Below are positions 1-7,848 of a DNA stretch of 14,705 nucleotides, piece after piece. How positions within the stretch are numbered: position 1 is the stretch's first letter; each line of letters begins with the position of its first letter. A program made the translations under genes and the position numbers. The notes under the pieces were generated by a model. The model worked only from the letters and a program-made list of their open reading frames with translations, made no database searches and was not told the DNA's origin. The stretch is from an uncultured Prevotella sp. GTDB taxonomy: Bacteria; Bacteroidota; Bacteroidia; Bacteroidales; Bacteroidaceae. The stretch lies in contig CAAHDP010000395.1 in assembly GCA_900770515.1 (NCBI GenBank), positions 1-14,705 on the forward strand, in the 5' to 3' direction.

Positions 1-1
1 G

Positions 2-151
2 AACGAGAGCGTTACCATCTTCCGCATCGTCAAGATTGTCGACCCGAATGCCTTTGTAAGTCAGAGTGCCGTTATCGGTGTGTATGGCGAGGGATTTGAT
101 GAGATGAAAGTGAAAATCAAGGAAAAAGACATTAAAATAATTAAAAGTTAA
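2..151 (+). CDS. YitT family membrane protein, C-terminal end (DUF2179), partial
   Basis: This is the 3' end of a gene that begins before the window. The 49 visible codons end at a TAA at 149-151. The translated tail carries the pattern DPNAFVSQSAVIGVYGEGF followed by a lysine-rich end. That matches the C-terminal DUF2179 domain of YitT-type proteins, which have several N-terminal membrane helices and a soluble cytoplasmic tail. The membrane part is off the window, so the family call rests only on this tail. The function of the family is poorly defined. The gene lies 82 bases before rdgB in the same direction and may share a transcript with it. Confidence 0.75.
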   Translation, partial: NESVTIFRIVKIVDPNAFVSQSAVIGVYGEGFDEMKVKIKEKDIKIIKS

Positions 152-225
152 AAGTTTATAGCGGCTTCGCCGTATAGCAAGAAGCACTATTGCAAGAATG
201 CCCTATAAACTATTAACTATAAATT
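139..225. repeat. Imperfect inverted-repeat element with internal mini-hairpin
   Basis: The left arm (139-161) and right arm (203-225) are 23 bases each and match as reverse complements at 20 of 23 positions; the core pair is AGTTTATAG / CTATAAACT. The 41-base spacer holds a second small hairpin at 157-176: TATA, a bulged G, CGGC, loop TTC, GCCG, TATA. The left arm overlaps the stop codon of the upstream gene and the right arm ends 8 bases before the rdgB start. Such size and symmetry would fit a small dispersed intergenic repeat or a processing/attenuation hairpin. Whether it is repeated elsewhere cannot be judged from this window. Confidence 0.55.
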
Positions 226-233
226 ATAAACTT

Positions 234-848
234 ATGAAAAGGATAGTTTTTGCAACAAATAACCAGCATAAGCTCCAGGAGATTCGCGACATCCTGGGCA
301 GCGGCTACGAGGTAGTATCGCTGAAGGAGATAGGATGCGATGTGGATATTCCTGAAACAGGCAACACATTGGAAGAAAATGCCTTGCAGAAGGCACAGTA
401 TATCTACGACCATTACCACGTAAGTTGCTTTGCCGATGATACCGGTTTGGAGGTAGAGGCACTGGATGGTGCCCCTGGCGTTCATAGTGCCCGCTATGCC
501 GAGGGTACCGACCACGACAGCGAGGCAAACATGGCTAAACTGCTTAGAGAACTGGATGGCAAGGAAAACCGACAGGCTCGCTTTCGCACCGTCATCTGCT
601 ACATCGAAAAGCAGGATGTATGTCCTTGCGGCTGCACCAGTATCAAGAAGATTCATCAGTTTGACGGCATCGTGAATGGTCACATCGCCACCGAGAAGCA
701 CGGCACCGAAGGCTTCGGCTACGACCCAATCTTCGTACCTGAAGGCTATGATAAGAGCTTTGCCGAGCTGGGTGAGGAAATCAAGAACGGCATCAGCCAC
801 AGAGCCAGAGCCGTGGCCAAACTGGCAGAATATTTGAAGGAGAAGTAA
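234..848 (+). CDS. rdgB: RdgB/HAM1-type non-canonical purine NTP pyrophosphatase
   Basis: A 204-residue cytosolic enzyme that hydrolyses dITP, dXTP, ITP and XTP to the monophosphate and PPi, keeping deaminated purines out of nucleic acids. The family signatures are present in order: the N-terminal strand [14 protein letters not shown], the TGNTLEENA segment, FADDTGLEV (metal-binding acids), [19 protein letters not shown] and the final SHRARA. Length is normal for the family. An in-frame ATG at 198 is possible, but it would add 12 residues encoded inside the inverted repeat; the family start [10 protein letters not shown] fits the ATG at 234. An odd feature is a roughly 10-residue insertion with Cys130, Cys132 and Cys134 (CPCGC) before the HQFDGIVNG strand. 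GC content is clearly higher than in the glycan genes downstream. Confidence 0.95.
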   Translation: MKRIVFATNNQHKLQEIRDILGSGYEVVSLKEIGCDVDIPETGNTLEENALQKAQYIYDHYHVSCFADDTGLEVEALDGAPGVHSARYAEGTDHDSEANMAKLLRELDGKENRQARFRTVICYIEKQDVCPCGCTSIKKIHQFDGIVNGHIATEKHGTEGFGYDPIFVPEGYDKSFAELGEEIKNGISHRARAVAKLAEYLKEK

Positions 849-884
849 GGAAGTAAAGAAAAAGAAGTAGATATAGAAATAGAT

Positions 885-2564
885 ATGAAACGGCTATATT
901 GTCTATTTATCATCATATTATACCTTGCCATAAGCATCCCATCCTATGCCCAGTTTACGATCAACGGAAAGCATATCATCTATGATAAGCAAAACGACAC
1001 GTATATGGCTTGCATCCCGGAGGATGCTTTTGGTAAGGATTATGAAGCAATCATCCTGTTGGATATTGCCTCAGATTGGAGCGACCTCAGCATTGATGGC
1101 ACCCAGATAGCTTACAGCTATACTTTCAAGCAAGTGGAAGGCAACAAGCTTTACTCCATTCATGCCCGAAAAGGTAATAAGGAAATCAATACCAAGATTA
1201 CCTTCACCTTCTTACCTCTGCTGGTGCTGCAAGGCTCATTCGGCTATGATTACGCCCAAGGAAGCATGTCATTGTATTCTCCTGATGCCACAGAGCCGAC
1301 TATCTCTTTGATCAAAGCCAAATGGAGAGGAGGTTCCACCAATACGGCGGATAAGCACAAGAGAAACTACAAGATAAAATCTATCAACTTCAAAGGCAAG
1401 AGCCAGGACATCTCGCTCCTGGGGATGAGAGAAGACAATAACTGGATTATGGATGCAGGACAAATAGACTTGTTCCGCCTGAGAAACCGCATTGCCACAG
1501 AGATTTGGAACGACTTTGCCACCAAGCCATACTATGCCTCGAAGGAGCCTAAGGCCAAGAGTGGCGTAACGGGAAAAGTGGTAGAGGTTATCCTCAACAA
1601 CGAATATCGCGGCATCTATTCGCTGACCGAAGCCATGGATAGAAAGGAGTTGAAACTCAAGAAATACGATGATAAGAATCAGGAGTTTCACGGCCAGCTT
1701 TGGAAGGTAAGTTCGTGGGATAAGGCAACCTTCTGGGACATCGATAAAGACTACGATAACACCCAGGAAACCTGGCATGCATTCGAGACTAAATATCCTG
1801 ATATAGACGATGTTAATCCTACTGATTACAGTCCGCTTTATGAAGCCATCGACTTTGTGGTTAACAGCAACGACGAGACTTTCAAGAAAGAAGTGGGCGA
1901 TTACTTCGATATTCCTGTACTCATTGACTATCAGTTGTTCCAGGAAACTCTGAAGCCTGTGGATAATAATGGCAAAAACATGTATTGGGGAATCTATGAT
2001 GTGGCAGAAAGCCAGAAGCTAACCCTTGCCATCTGGGACTTAGACGCCAGCGTTGGACAAGATTGGCATTGCTCCACCCCGCTTCATCCAGATTATGTAT
2101 TGCCAAATACAGACTTGGGAGTAAAGGATGGTTTCAACCTTTATCATAGGCTCAGCTCCTTGAATGTAGACAACTATAATGAAAAGGTAACTAGCAGATA
2201 CCAGGAATTAAGAAAGACTTATTTCAGCGAGGACAATCTCATCTCCAGATATCAGGGCTATTATGATATGCTGGTGAAAAGTGGCGCAGCCAGCAGAGAA
2301 GAGTGCAAATGGTCGAAAGACTCAGATATTGGCGGCTATCCCCTGAACTTCAAGTCAGAAATAGAATACATCAAGAATTGGATTATCAACAGATTGAACT
2401 ATCTGGATACCAACCAATTCCCGATTTCAACCAATATCTCAGAAATCCATCAAAAGGAATCCCTATCCACAAAAACAACCTATAACATGCTGGGACAAAA
2501 GGTAGGAGCTTCCTATCAGGGACTTAAGATAAAGAATGGAAAGAAGTTCTATACAACTAAATAA
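885..2564 (+). CDS. Secreted CotH-family (kinase-like) protein with T9SS-like tail
   Basis: A 559-residue protein. Residues 1-22 form a signal peptide (KR, hydrophobic core, cut near SYA-Q). The central part resembles the CotH family, atypical protein-kinase-like proteins first known from Bacillus spore coats. Visible motifs are the basic RGGS segment at 148-151 followed by a lysine-rich strand, GIYSLTEAMD at 243-252, and WDLDASVG at 384-391, whose aspartates fit a metal site. The last 28 residues (YNMLGQKV...NGKKFY) resemble the sorting tails of Prevotella surface proteins, so export by the type IX system and a surface location are inferred. The substrate is unknown, and kinase activity is family knowledge only. 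It starts 36 bases after rdgB and is 24 bases ahead of a GT2 gene, so it probably belongs to one long transcript. Confidence 0.8.
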   Translation: MKRLYCLFIIILYLAISIPSYAQFTINGKHIIYDKQNDTYMACIPEDAFGKDYEAIILLDIASDWSDLSIDGTQIAYSYTFKQVEGNKLYSIHARKGNKEINTKITFTFLPLLVLQGSFGYDYAQGSMSLYSPDATEPTISLIKAKWRGGSTNTADKHKRNYKIKSINFKGKSQDISLLGMREDNNWIMDAGQIDLFRLRNRIATEIWNDFATKPYYASKEPKAKSGVTGKVVEVILNNEYRGIYSLTEAMDRKELKLKKYDDKNQEFHGQLWKVSSWDKATFWDIDKDYDNTQETWHAFETKYPDIDDVNPTDYSPLYEAIDFVVNSNDETFKKEVGDYFDIPVLIDYQLFQETLKPVDNNGKNMYWGIYDVAESQKLTLAIWDLDASVGQDWHCSTPLHPDYVLPNTDLGVKDGFNLYHRLSSLNVDNYNEKVTSRYQELRKTYFSEDNLISRYQGYYDMLVKSGAASREECKWSKDSDIGGYPLNFKSEIEYIKNWIINRLNYLDTNQFPISTNISEIHQKESLSTKTTYNMLGQKVGASYQGLKIKNGKKFYTTK

Positions 2565-2588
2565 AAATAATAAGTAAAGAATAAAGAT

Positions 2589-3488
2589 ATGATTAATACC
2601 CTTTCGATATTAATCCCTACATATAATAATGTATGCATTGAGCTTGTAAGGAGTTTACAAGCTCAAGCATCATTATTGTCATCTCCATCAGATTTCAAAT
2701 ACGAAATTCTTGTTGCTGACGATGGTTCCACCGACAAGACAACCATAGAGGGCAATCGCATCATCAACACCCTGCCCCATTGTCGCTACATAGAAAGAGA
2801 AAAGAACGTAGGCAGAGCCGCCATCCGCAATTTTTTGGCACAAGAAGCCCATTATCCATGGCTGCTATTTATCGACAGCGACCTACATGTAGATAATCCA
2901 CTGTTCATTCAAAACTATTCCCAATCAGAAGGAGACGTGGTTGTAGGAGGATTGAAAATAGGTGGAAATTCTAGCCAATGGGGCCATAATTTGAGATATA
3001 AATATGAAAAAGCCTGTGAAGAAGAACATGATTATCTGCACAGAATGAAAAGTGGAGACAAAGAATTCAGAACTACCAACTTTGTCATAGCCAAAAGCGT
3101 TCTGAAAGAATGCCCCTTCGATGAGAACTTCAAGCATTACGGCTATGAAGACGTCTTGCTTGGAAAAAGTATTACAGACAAAGGCTATCACATCGTCCAT
3201 ATCGACAATCCGATACTCCTGGATGATTATGAAACGAATTACCAGTTCATCAACAAGACAGAAGAAGCCTGCAGAACGCTCTATGAATTCAGAAAAGAAC
3301 TTAGGGGATACTCAAAACTCATACACTATGCCGAACTAGCCAAACGACTAAAAATAGCATACCCCTTCATCAGAATTCTTTATCCGGAACTTAGCTTGCA
3401 GATAAAAGCACGCCTATTAGGCAATAATCCTAGCGTTTTTTTGTTTAATATATATAAGTTGTTATATTACATGCATCTTAATTTATAA
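2589..3488 (+). CDS. Family-2 glycosyltransferase (GT-A fold)
   Basis: A 299-residue cytoplasmic, probably membrane-associated, sugar transferase. The N-terminal Rossmann-like nucleotide-sugar domain shows SILIPTYNN (6-14), the VADDGSTDKT loop (42-51) and the DxD metal site at Asp96-Ser-Asp98 (LFIDSDLHV). The YGYEDVLLG segment farther on supplies the acidic catalytic-base region of the family. There are no clear membrane helices; the C-terminus is basic and hydrophobic. Donor and acceptor cannot be told from the sequence. It lies between the CotH-like gene and porZ with gaps of 24 and 20 bases. Codons 16-27 contain an exceptionally strong hairpin, listed separately. The AT-rich 3' end differs from rdgB. 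Confidence 0.9.
   Translation: MINTLSILIPTYNNVCIELVRSLQAQASLLSSPSDFKYEILVADDGSTDKTTIEGNRIINTLPHCRYIEREKNVGRAAIRNFLAQEAHYPWLLFIDSDLHVDNPLFIQNYSQSEGDVVVGGLKIGGNSSQWGHNLRYKYEKACEEEHDYLHRMKSGDKEFRTTNFVIAKSVLKECPFDENFKHYGYEDVLLGKSITDKGYHIVHIDNPILLDDYETNYQFINKTEEACRTLYEFRKELRGYSKLIHYAELAKRLKIAYPFIRILYPELSLQIKARLLGNNPSVFLFNIYKLLYYMHLNL
2633..2670 (+). other. Strong mRNA hairpin inside the 5' coding region of the GT2 gene
   Basis: The RNA can fold as ATGC, a bulged A, TTGAGCTTGTAA, loop GGAGT, TTACAAGCTCAA, GCAT. That is 12 uninterrupted pairs (2638-2649 with 2655-2666) plus four more beyond one bulge. It starts 44 bases into the gene. No U-run follows, so it is not an ordinary terminator. It may affect translation or mRNA stability, or be a chance result of the codons. 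The structure itself is directly visible; any role is inference. Confidence 0.6.
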
Positions 3489-3508
3489 ACATAAAATTGT
3501 ACCAAGAA

Positions 3509-5542
3509 ATGAAACAAAGAATATTCAATATAATGGCAGTTTTTCTCTTCCTTAGCATCACAACTATGGAAGCCAGAATCGGAGACTGGAAAGCCTATAT
3601 GGCGTATAGCGACGTACAAGAGATAGAAAAAGCCGGAAACCTGATATTTGTTCAGGCTTCCAACAACCTCTATGTCTATAACAAGAACGACCAGAGTATC
3701 CAGACTTTCAGCAAGATGGATTACCTAAGCGATTGTAACATCCAGCATATCAGCTACAACAAGGCGAGTAAACGACTTGTTATCTTCTATGGTAACGCCA
3801 ATATCGACTTGATGAATATCAGTAACTTTGAGGTTACCAATCTTTCTGATTACCATACAGCTTCAACCACAGGAGACAAGACCGTAAACGATATCTACAT
3901 GTATGGCAAATATGCCTATATAAGCAATGGTTTTGGAATCATAAAAGTGAATATCGCAGATGGCGAAATCAGCGATACTTATAATCTCGGATTCAAGGTA
4001 AACTGGTGCGAGATTAAGGATAATTATATCTATGCCTATAGTCAGACTAACGGACAATATCGTGCTCCACTCTCCAAAAACCTGCTAGATAAGAACAACT
4101 GGAACAAGGCGGGAGGCTATGTAGCCAAGAAGCAAGAAGACAAAAGCGAATTGAAGCAAGTGGTTGGTACATTGCAACCAGGAGGCCCTAAATACAATTA
4201 CTTCTGGGGTATGAGATTTGTTAATAATCAGCTCTATACCTGCGGAGGAGGATTCGGACATGAGGTAGATGCTAACCGTCCGGGAACCGTTCAAGTATTA
4301 AACGGAAACGATTGGCAAATCTTTGATGACAGTATCCAATCCAAGACAGGAATAACCTACATAGATGTCAACGACGTGGATGTAGATCCCAAAGATCCTA
4401 GCCACGTATTTGCTGGTGCGAGAAATGGACTCTATGAATTTAAAGATGGAAAATTCATCAAGTTCTATAATTCAAGCAACAGTTTAATAACTTCCTTCAA
4501 TAACCAAAGCAAGAACTATCAGATCATCGGTAGCATCAAGTTTGACAAGGAAGGCAACCTCTGGATGGTGAATGACGAAACTCCAAGTTCTGCTCCAGCT
4601 CAGCAATCTCTTATCGAATATAGCAAAGACGGAGAATGGATTTCTCACCATCAGGCAGCATTGACGGCTACCAAGGATAATGAAAACAAATCTTTTGCCA
4701 GCATGGAATGCCTGACCTTTGACAGCAGAGACCTTCTGTGGTTTGTAAATGCGCATTATACAGCTCCAGCTCTATGCTGCTATCAGCCTTCATCAAAGAC
4801 TCTGCTTGTTTATAAAAGCTTCATCAACCAAGATGGAACAGACATGGCTCCTACATCGATACAATATGTGACAGAAGATAAAAATCATAACATTTGGGTA
4901 GGAACCAACCTCAACACTTTCATGATAGAAAGCAACCAGGTAGGAAAAGAAGATGCAACATTCAGCCAAATCAAGGTGCCACGCAACGATGGAACCAATT
5001 ATGCTGATTACCTGCTCGAAGGAGTAAGTATTTCGGCTATTGTGATAGATAGTGGAAACCGAAAATGGTTTGGTACCAAAGGAAATGGTGTTTATCTGAT
5101 TAGTGCAGACAACATCAACCAGATACATCATTTTACCACCGCCAATAGCAAACTGCTATCAGACAATATTGAGTCGATGGCTATCAATGAAAAGACTGGG
5201 GAAGTGTTTATAGGCACAGACAAAGGTCTCTGTTCCTATATGAGCGATGCCAGCACCACCAATAGTGATATGACAAAAGACAACGTCTGGGCTTATCCTA
5301 ACCCAGTAAAGCCAGATTACACGGGACTTATCACCATCACCGGATTATCATTCGATGCAGATGTAAAAATTGTAACAACCAATGGCATCCTTGTAAACCA
5401 GGGCAGAAGCAATGGCGGCACCTACACTTGGAACGGCAAGGACCTGAAAGGTGAAAAGGTGGCAAGTGGCATCTATATGGTAGAAACGGCCACAAGCGAC
5501 GGAAGTAAAGGTACAGTCTGCAAAATAGCAATCGTCAAATAA
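3509..5542 (+). CDS. porZ: PorZ-like beta-propeller protein of the T9SS attachment complex
   Basis: A 677-residue secreted protein. The signal peptide covers about residues 1-22 (cut before RIGDWKAY). The segment from IGDWKAYMAYSDV through LVIFYGNANIDLM matches the start of PorZ propeller proteins, and repeated blade-like motifs (LWMVND, LLWFVN, IWVGTN, KWFGTKGNGVYL, VFIGTDKGL) continue to about residue 585. The C-terminal domain begins at VWAYPNPV (593-599) and ends in GIYMVET and KIAIVK, a classical type A T9SS sorting domain. In P. gingivalis PorZ joins PorU, PorV and PorQ at the outer membrane and presents anionic LPS for linkage to cargo. The protein is somewhat shorter than P. gingivalis PorZ. 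A TTG 12 bases upstream could serve as start, but the ATG at 3509 gives a proper signal peptide. Neighbouring sugar-transfer genes fit an LPS-related role. A two-component-type propeller protein of other use is the alternative. Confidence 0.8.
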   Translation: MKQRIFNIMAVFLFLSITTMEARIGDWKAYMAYSDVQEIEKAGNLIFVQASNNLYVYNKNDQSIQTFSKMDYLSDCNIQHISYNKASKRLVIFYGNANIDLMNISNFEVTNLSDYHTASTTGDKTVNDIYMYGKYAYISNGFGIIKVNIADGEISDTYNLGFKVNWCEIKDNYIYAYSQTNGQYRAPLSKNLLDKNNWNKAGGYVAKKQEDKSELKQVVGTLQPGGPKYNYFWGMRFVNNQLYTCGGGFGHEVDANRPGTVQVLNGNDWQIFDDSIQSKTGITYIDVNDVDVDPKDPSHVFAGARNGLYEFKDGKFIKFYNSSNSLITSFNNQSKNYQIIGSIKFDKEGNLWMVNDETPSSAPAQQSLIEYSKDGEWISHHQAALTATKDNENKSFASMECLTFDSRDLLWFVNAHYTAPALCCYQPSSKTLLVYKSFINQDGTDMAPTSIQYVTEDKNHNIWVGTNLNTFMIESNQVGKEDATFSQIKVPRNDGTNYADYLLEGVSISAIVIDSGNRKWFGTKGNGVYLISADNINQIHHFTTANSKLLSDNIESMAINEKTGEVFIGTDKGLCSYMSDASTTNSDMTKDNVWAYPNPVKPDYTGLITITGLSFDADVKIVTTNGILVNQGRSNGGTYTWNGKDLKGEKVASGIYMVETATSDGSKGTVCKIAIVK

Positions 5543-5560
5543 AACAAGAAAAGAGCATTC

Positions 5561-6547
5561 ATGACCCAAGCAAGGAAACATTGGATAGACTTACTGAGAG
5601 GCATCTGCATGCTTGCAATCCTCCTCGACCATACAGAGATTTACTACACAGGCATTAATATCATCGATTACAATGCCTATGTAGTAAATGCTCTCACCAT
5701 TTTCTTTATGCTTTCAGGCTATCTGGTGTATAAGGAAACAGGCTTTGACATCAGAAAAAAGATGAAATCTATCGCCCAAACCTTATTGCTCCCCTATTTC
5801 ATCTTTTCTGCCCTCATCTCGCTTCCCAAGAACCTGGTACATGGCAACGAAATCAACATCATGAATATCTGCGAGCAAATCATTCTTGGGAAGGCTTCCT
5901 GGTTCATAGCAGCCCTTTGCCTATCCGAAGCAATCTTTACCGTAACAATATGGATAGTTAGAGGAAAAGACCTGGCTTTGTTCTGCGTCGGCATCATGGG
6001 ATTTGGCTTCTCCATCTACTTATCCCAAGGGCAACATCCTTATCCTTGGCAACTAGACAACAGCATGCAAGCTTTGCTATTTCTCTGGATAGGATACACT
6101 TACCACAAATATGAAAAAGCAGCCAATATCATCAATCGCACAGCATACATACCGATATTCTTCCTTCTTCTTATCTGCATCAAAATATATGAATACATGA
6201 ATGATATCAATATGCTGGTATGGCCGATATCCATCAACAACTATCCGATATTCTTACTGGACATACTCTTATGCAGTGTGCTGATGATACAAATATTTAA
6301 AAGACTTCCTCCTTGCAAATGGCTTGAATGGACTGGTTCGCATTCCCTGGTTTACTATTTTCTATGTGGAGGCGTGCCACTCATTACAAGCAGAGTATTC
6401 GAAAGGATAGGACTAAGCTATCATGGCAACTATCTATACGTGATAGCAGCATTCATCACCGTATATATAATAACAACCATCCTAACATGGTTCATTTACA
6501 GATATTTACCTTTTACAATAGGAAAGAAATATGAAAGAAACAGATAA
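5561..6547 (+). CDS. Acyltransferase-3 family membrane protein (O-acetyltransferase-like)
   Basis: A 328-residue integral membrane protein with roughly ten hydrophobic segments. The N-terminus shows the family hallmark: WIDLLRGICMLAILLDH, with Arg13 and the conserved Asp23-His24, then FFMLSGYLVYKE at 48-59. Such enzymes move acetyl or other acyl groups from the cytoplasm onto sugars of LPS, O-antigen or exopolysaccharide at the membrane. The substrate here is unknown, but its place after porZ and before a GT-C glycosyltransferase points to modification of a surface glycan. It starts 18 bases after porZ, and its last 17 bases overlap the next gene, so the two are probably translationally coupled. 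Confidence 0.88.
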   Translation: MTQARKHWIDLLRGICMLAILLDHTEIYYTGINIIDYNAYVVNALTIFFMLSGYLVYKETGFDIRKKMKSIAQTLLLPYFIFSALISLPKNLVHGNEINIMNICEQIILGKASWFIAALCLSEAIFTVTIWIVRGKDLALFCVGIMGFGFSIYLSQGQHPYPWQLDNSMQALLFLWIGYTYHKYEKAANIINRTAYIPIFFLLLICIKIYEYMNDINMLVWPISINNYPIFLLDILLCSVLMIQIFKRLPPCKWLEWTGSHSLVYYFLCGGVPLITSRVFERIGLSYHGNYLYVIAAFITVYIITTILTWFIYRYLPFTIGKKYERNR

Positions 6548-7808
6548 AATACTCGCTATCATAGCAAGCACATATTGCATCGCCCTGCTTTTATTTTTAG
6601 CCATATTTGGCTACACTCCAACCAACGACGGCGATGGCTATATCGAGTTCGCACAGGTTTGCATCCAAAGCAAACAGGCTTACCCATGCCTGCCACTAAT
6701 CGTAGGACAGCCATTTATCTGGAACATTGGTTCTATCAATCTTACAGCTTTATCGCTCTTATGGTTTGGCTCTTTATATCCATTATTGATATTCCTCTGC
6801 TTTTTAAAAGCACTGACAGTACTATTGATAGGACAAATAGCTCATAAGCTTTTTTCAGGAAAAGTGGCTATTATAGCAAGCCTCATGTTTGTGCTTTATC
6901 CTAATAATATAGGACAAAGCACCACCATCCTCTCTGAAATTCCGATGATATGCTTTGCTTTGGCAGCATTTTATATAGCCATCACGCAAGAAAAATTATT
7001 ATATCTCTTGTTTGCAGGTCTAACCTTTGGCTTAGCCAATTGGTTCCGACCTGTAGCTATGGTCTATATGGGCACCCTCATCCTCTATTACATCTTCTTT
7101 AACAAGAAAAACTGGGTCAAGAAATGTATATCTTTATGTTTGGGATATGTTCTTTTTATCGGAATAGTTGGAATAGAATGCTATCATCGCACCGGATATT
7201 TCCTTTACCAGGCAGAATCCTTGTGGTTCAATATGGCAGAAGCCACTTATGAACCTTCTGTAGCACCACAGTATGATACTGATCCTTATCCTAAGGGAAC
7301 TATCAGATATATTGAGAATATGGATAAAAAGAGCGCCATAGAATGCAATGAAATATGGAAAGAAAAAAGCATAGAATGGTTAAAAGAACATCCTTTACAA
7401 TATTTGCAAAAAACACCAGGCAGACTCGTTTATATGTACTATAATGATATGGATAATATTCCAGCCTTTTCTCTGCATAAAGATCAGGAAGGAAATAGAT
7501 TTATCACACTGCCTTACAGAAAGTTGCTTAACGAAATAGGCAGTCTATCCTACTTACAATATATAGGTCTTTTTAATCTGCTATTCTATGCATTTCTTCT
7601 ACTTCTAGCAGTAAAAGGCTGCTACATATTAATAAAGAAACATGATTATCAAAAGGCATTCATTCCGATGATGATCATCGTCGGAGGATCTATATCTTTG
7701 GTATTAGCAGTGCATGGTGAAACCAGATTCAAAGCTCCTTTTATGCCTTTCATTTTCATGATGGCAGCATTTTCCATATCTACATTTAAATTAAATAAAA
7801 AAGCATAA
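6531..7808 (+). CDS. GT-C membrane glycosyltransferase (GT39/ArnT-like)
   Basis: A 425-residue polytopic protein with about ten membrane helices. After the first helix comes TNDGDGYIEFAQ (31-42), whose acidic pair Asp33/Asp35 fits the first periplasmic loop of GT-C enzymes. LSEIPM at 134-139 lies where the family has its E-x-P type motif, and NWFRPVAMVY is also typical of these proteins. GT-C enzymes use lipid-phosphate-linked sugars and act on the outer face of the inner membrane. A soluble loop at about 230-310 lies between hydrophobic blocks, and three helices close the protein. Acceptor and donor are not readable. The start overlaps the acyltransferase end by 17 bases. GC is low (about 37% in 7141-7200). 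Confidence 0.78.
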   Translation: MKETDKILAIIASTYCIALLLFLAIFGYTPTNDGDGYIEFAQVCIQSKQAYPCLPLIVGQPFIWNIGSINLTALSLLWFGSLYPLLIFLCFLKALTVLLIGQIAHKLFSGKVAIIASLMFVLYPNNIGQSTTILSEIPMICFALAAFYIAITQEKLLYLLFAGLTFGLANWFRPVAMVYMGTLILYYIFFNKKNWVKKCISLCLGYVLFIGIVGIECYHRTGYFLYQAESLWFNMAEATYEPSVAPQYDTDPYPKGTIRYIENMDKKSAIECNEIWKEKSIEWLKEHPLQYLQKTPGRLVYMYYNDMDNIPAFSLHKDQEGNRFITLPYRKLLNEIGSLSYLQYIGLFNLLFYAFLLLLAVKGCYILIKKHDYQKAFIPMMIIVGGSISLVLAVHGETRFKAPFMPFIFMMAAFSISTFKLNKKA

Positions 7809-7812
7809 TAGC

Positions 7813-7843
7813 TTTGATTTCTCATTATATTTTCGTACTTTTG
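7813..7843 (+). promoter_or_regulatory. Bacteroidota sigma-factor promoter for the second glycosyltransferase operon
   Basis: TTTG at 7813-7816 and TACTTTTG at 7836-7843 are separated by 19 bases, an exact match to the Bacteroidota form TTTG-N19-21-TAnnTTTG. The start codon of the GT2 gene lies only 5 bases after the -7 box, so transcription would begin at or within a few bases of the ATG. Confidence 0.75.
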
Positions 7844-7848
7844 TAGGC

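Noticed and set aside
198..233. Upstream ATG that would lengthen RdgB by 12 residues.
   Set aside because: The extra residues are encoded by the inverted repeat and are not family-like; the ATG at 234 matches the conserved start.
213..800. A 195-codon minus-strand frame opposite rdgB.
   Set aside because: Antisense shadow of rdgB with no recognisable protein features or promoter.
1958..1966. A perfect DnaA-box 9-mer in the CotH-like gene.
   Set aside because: Isolated in coding sequence with no neighbours or AT-rich opening region; probably chance.
3497..3508. TTG start four codons before the porZ ATG.
   Set aside because: The ATG at 3509 gives a standard signal peptide; the TTG adds only polar residues ahead of it.
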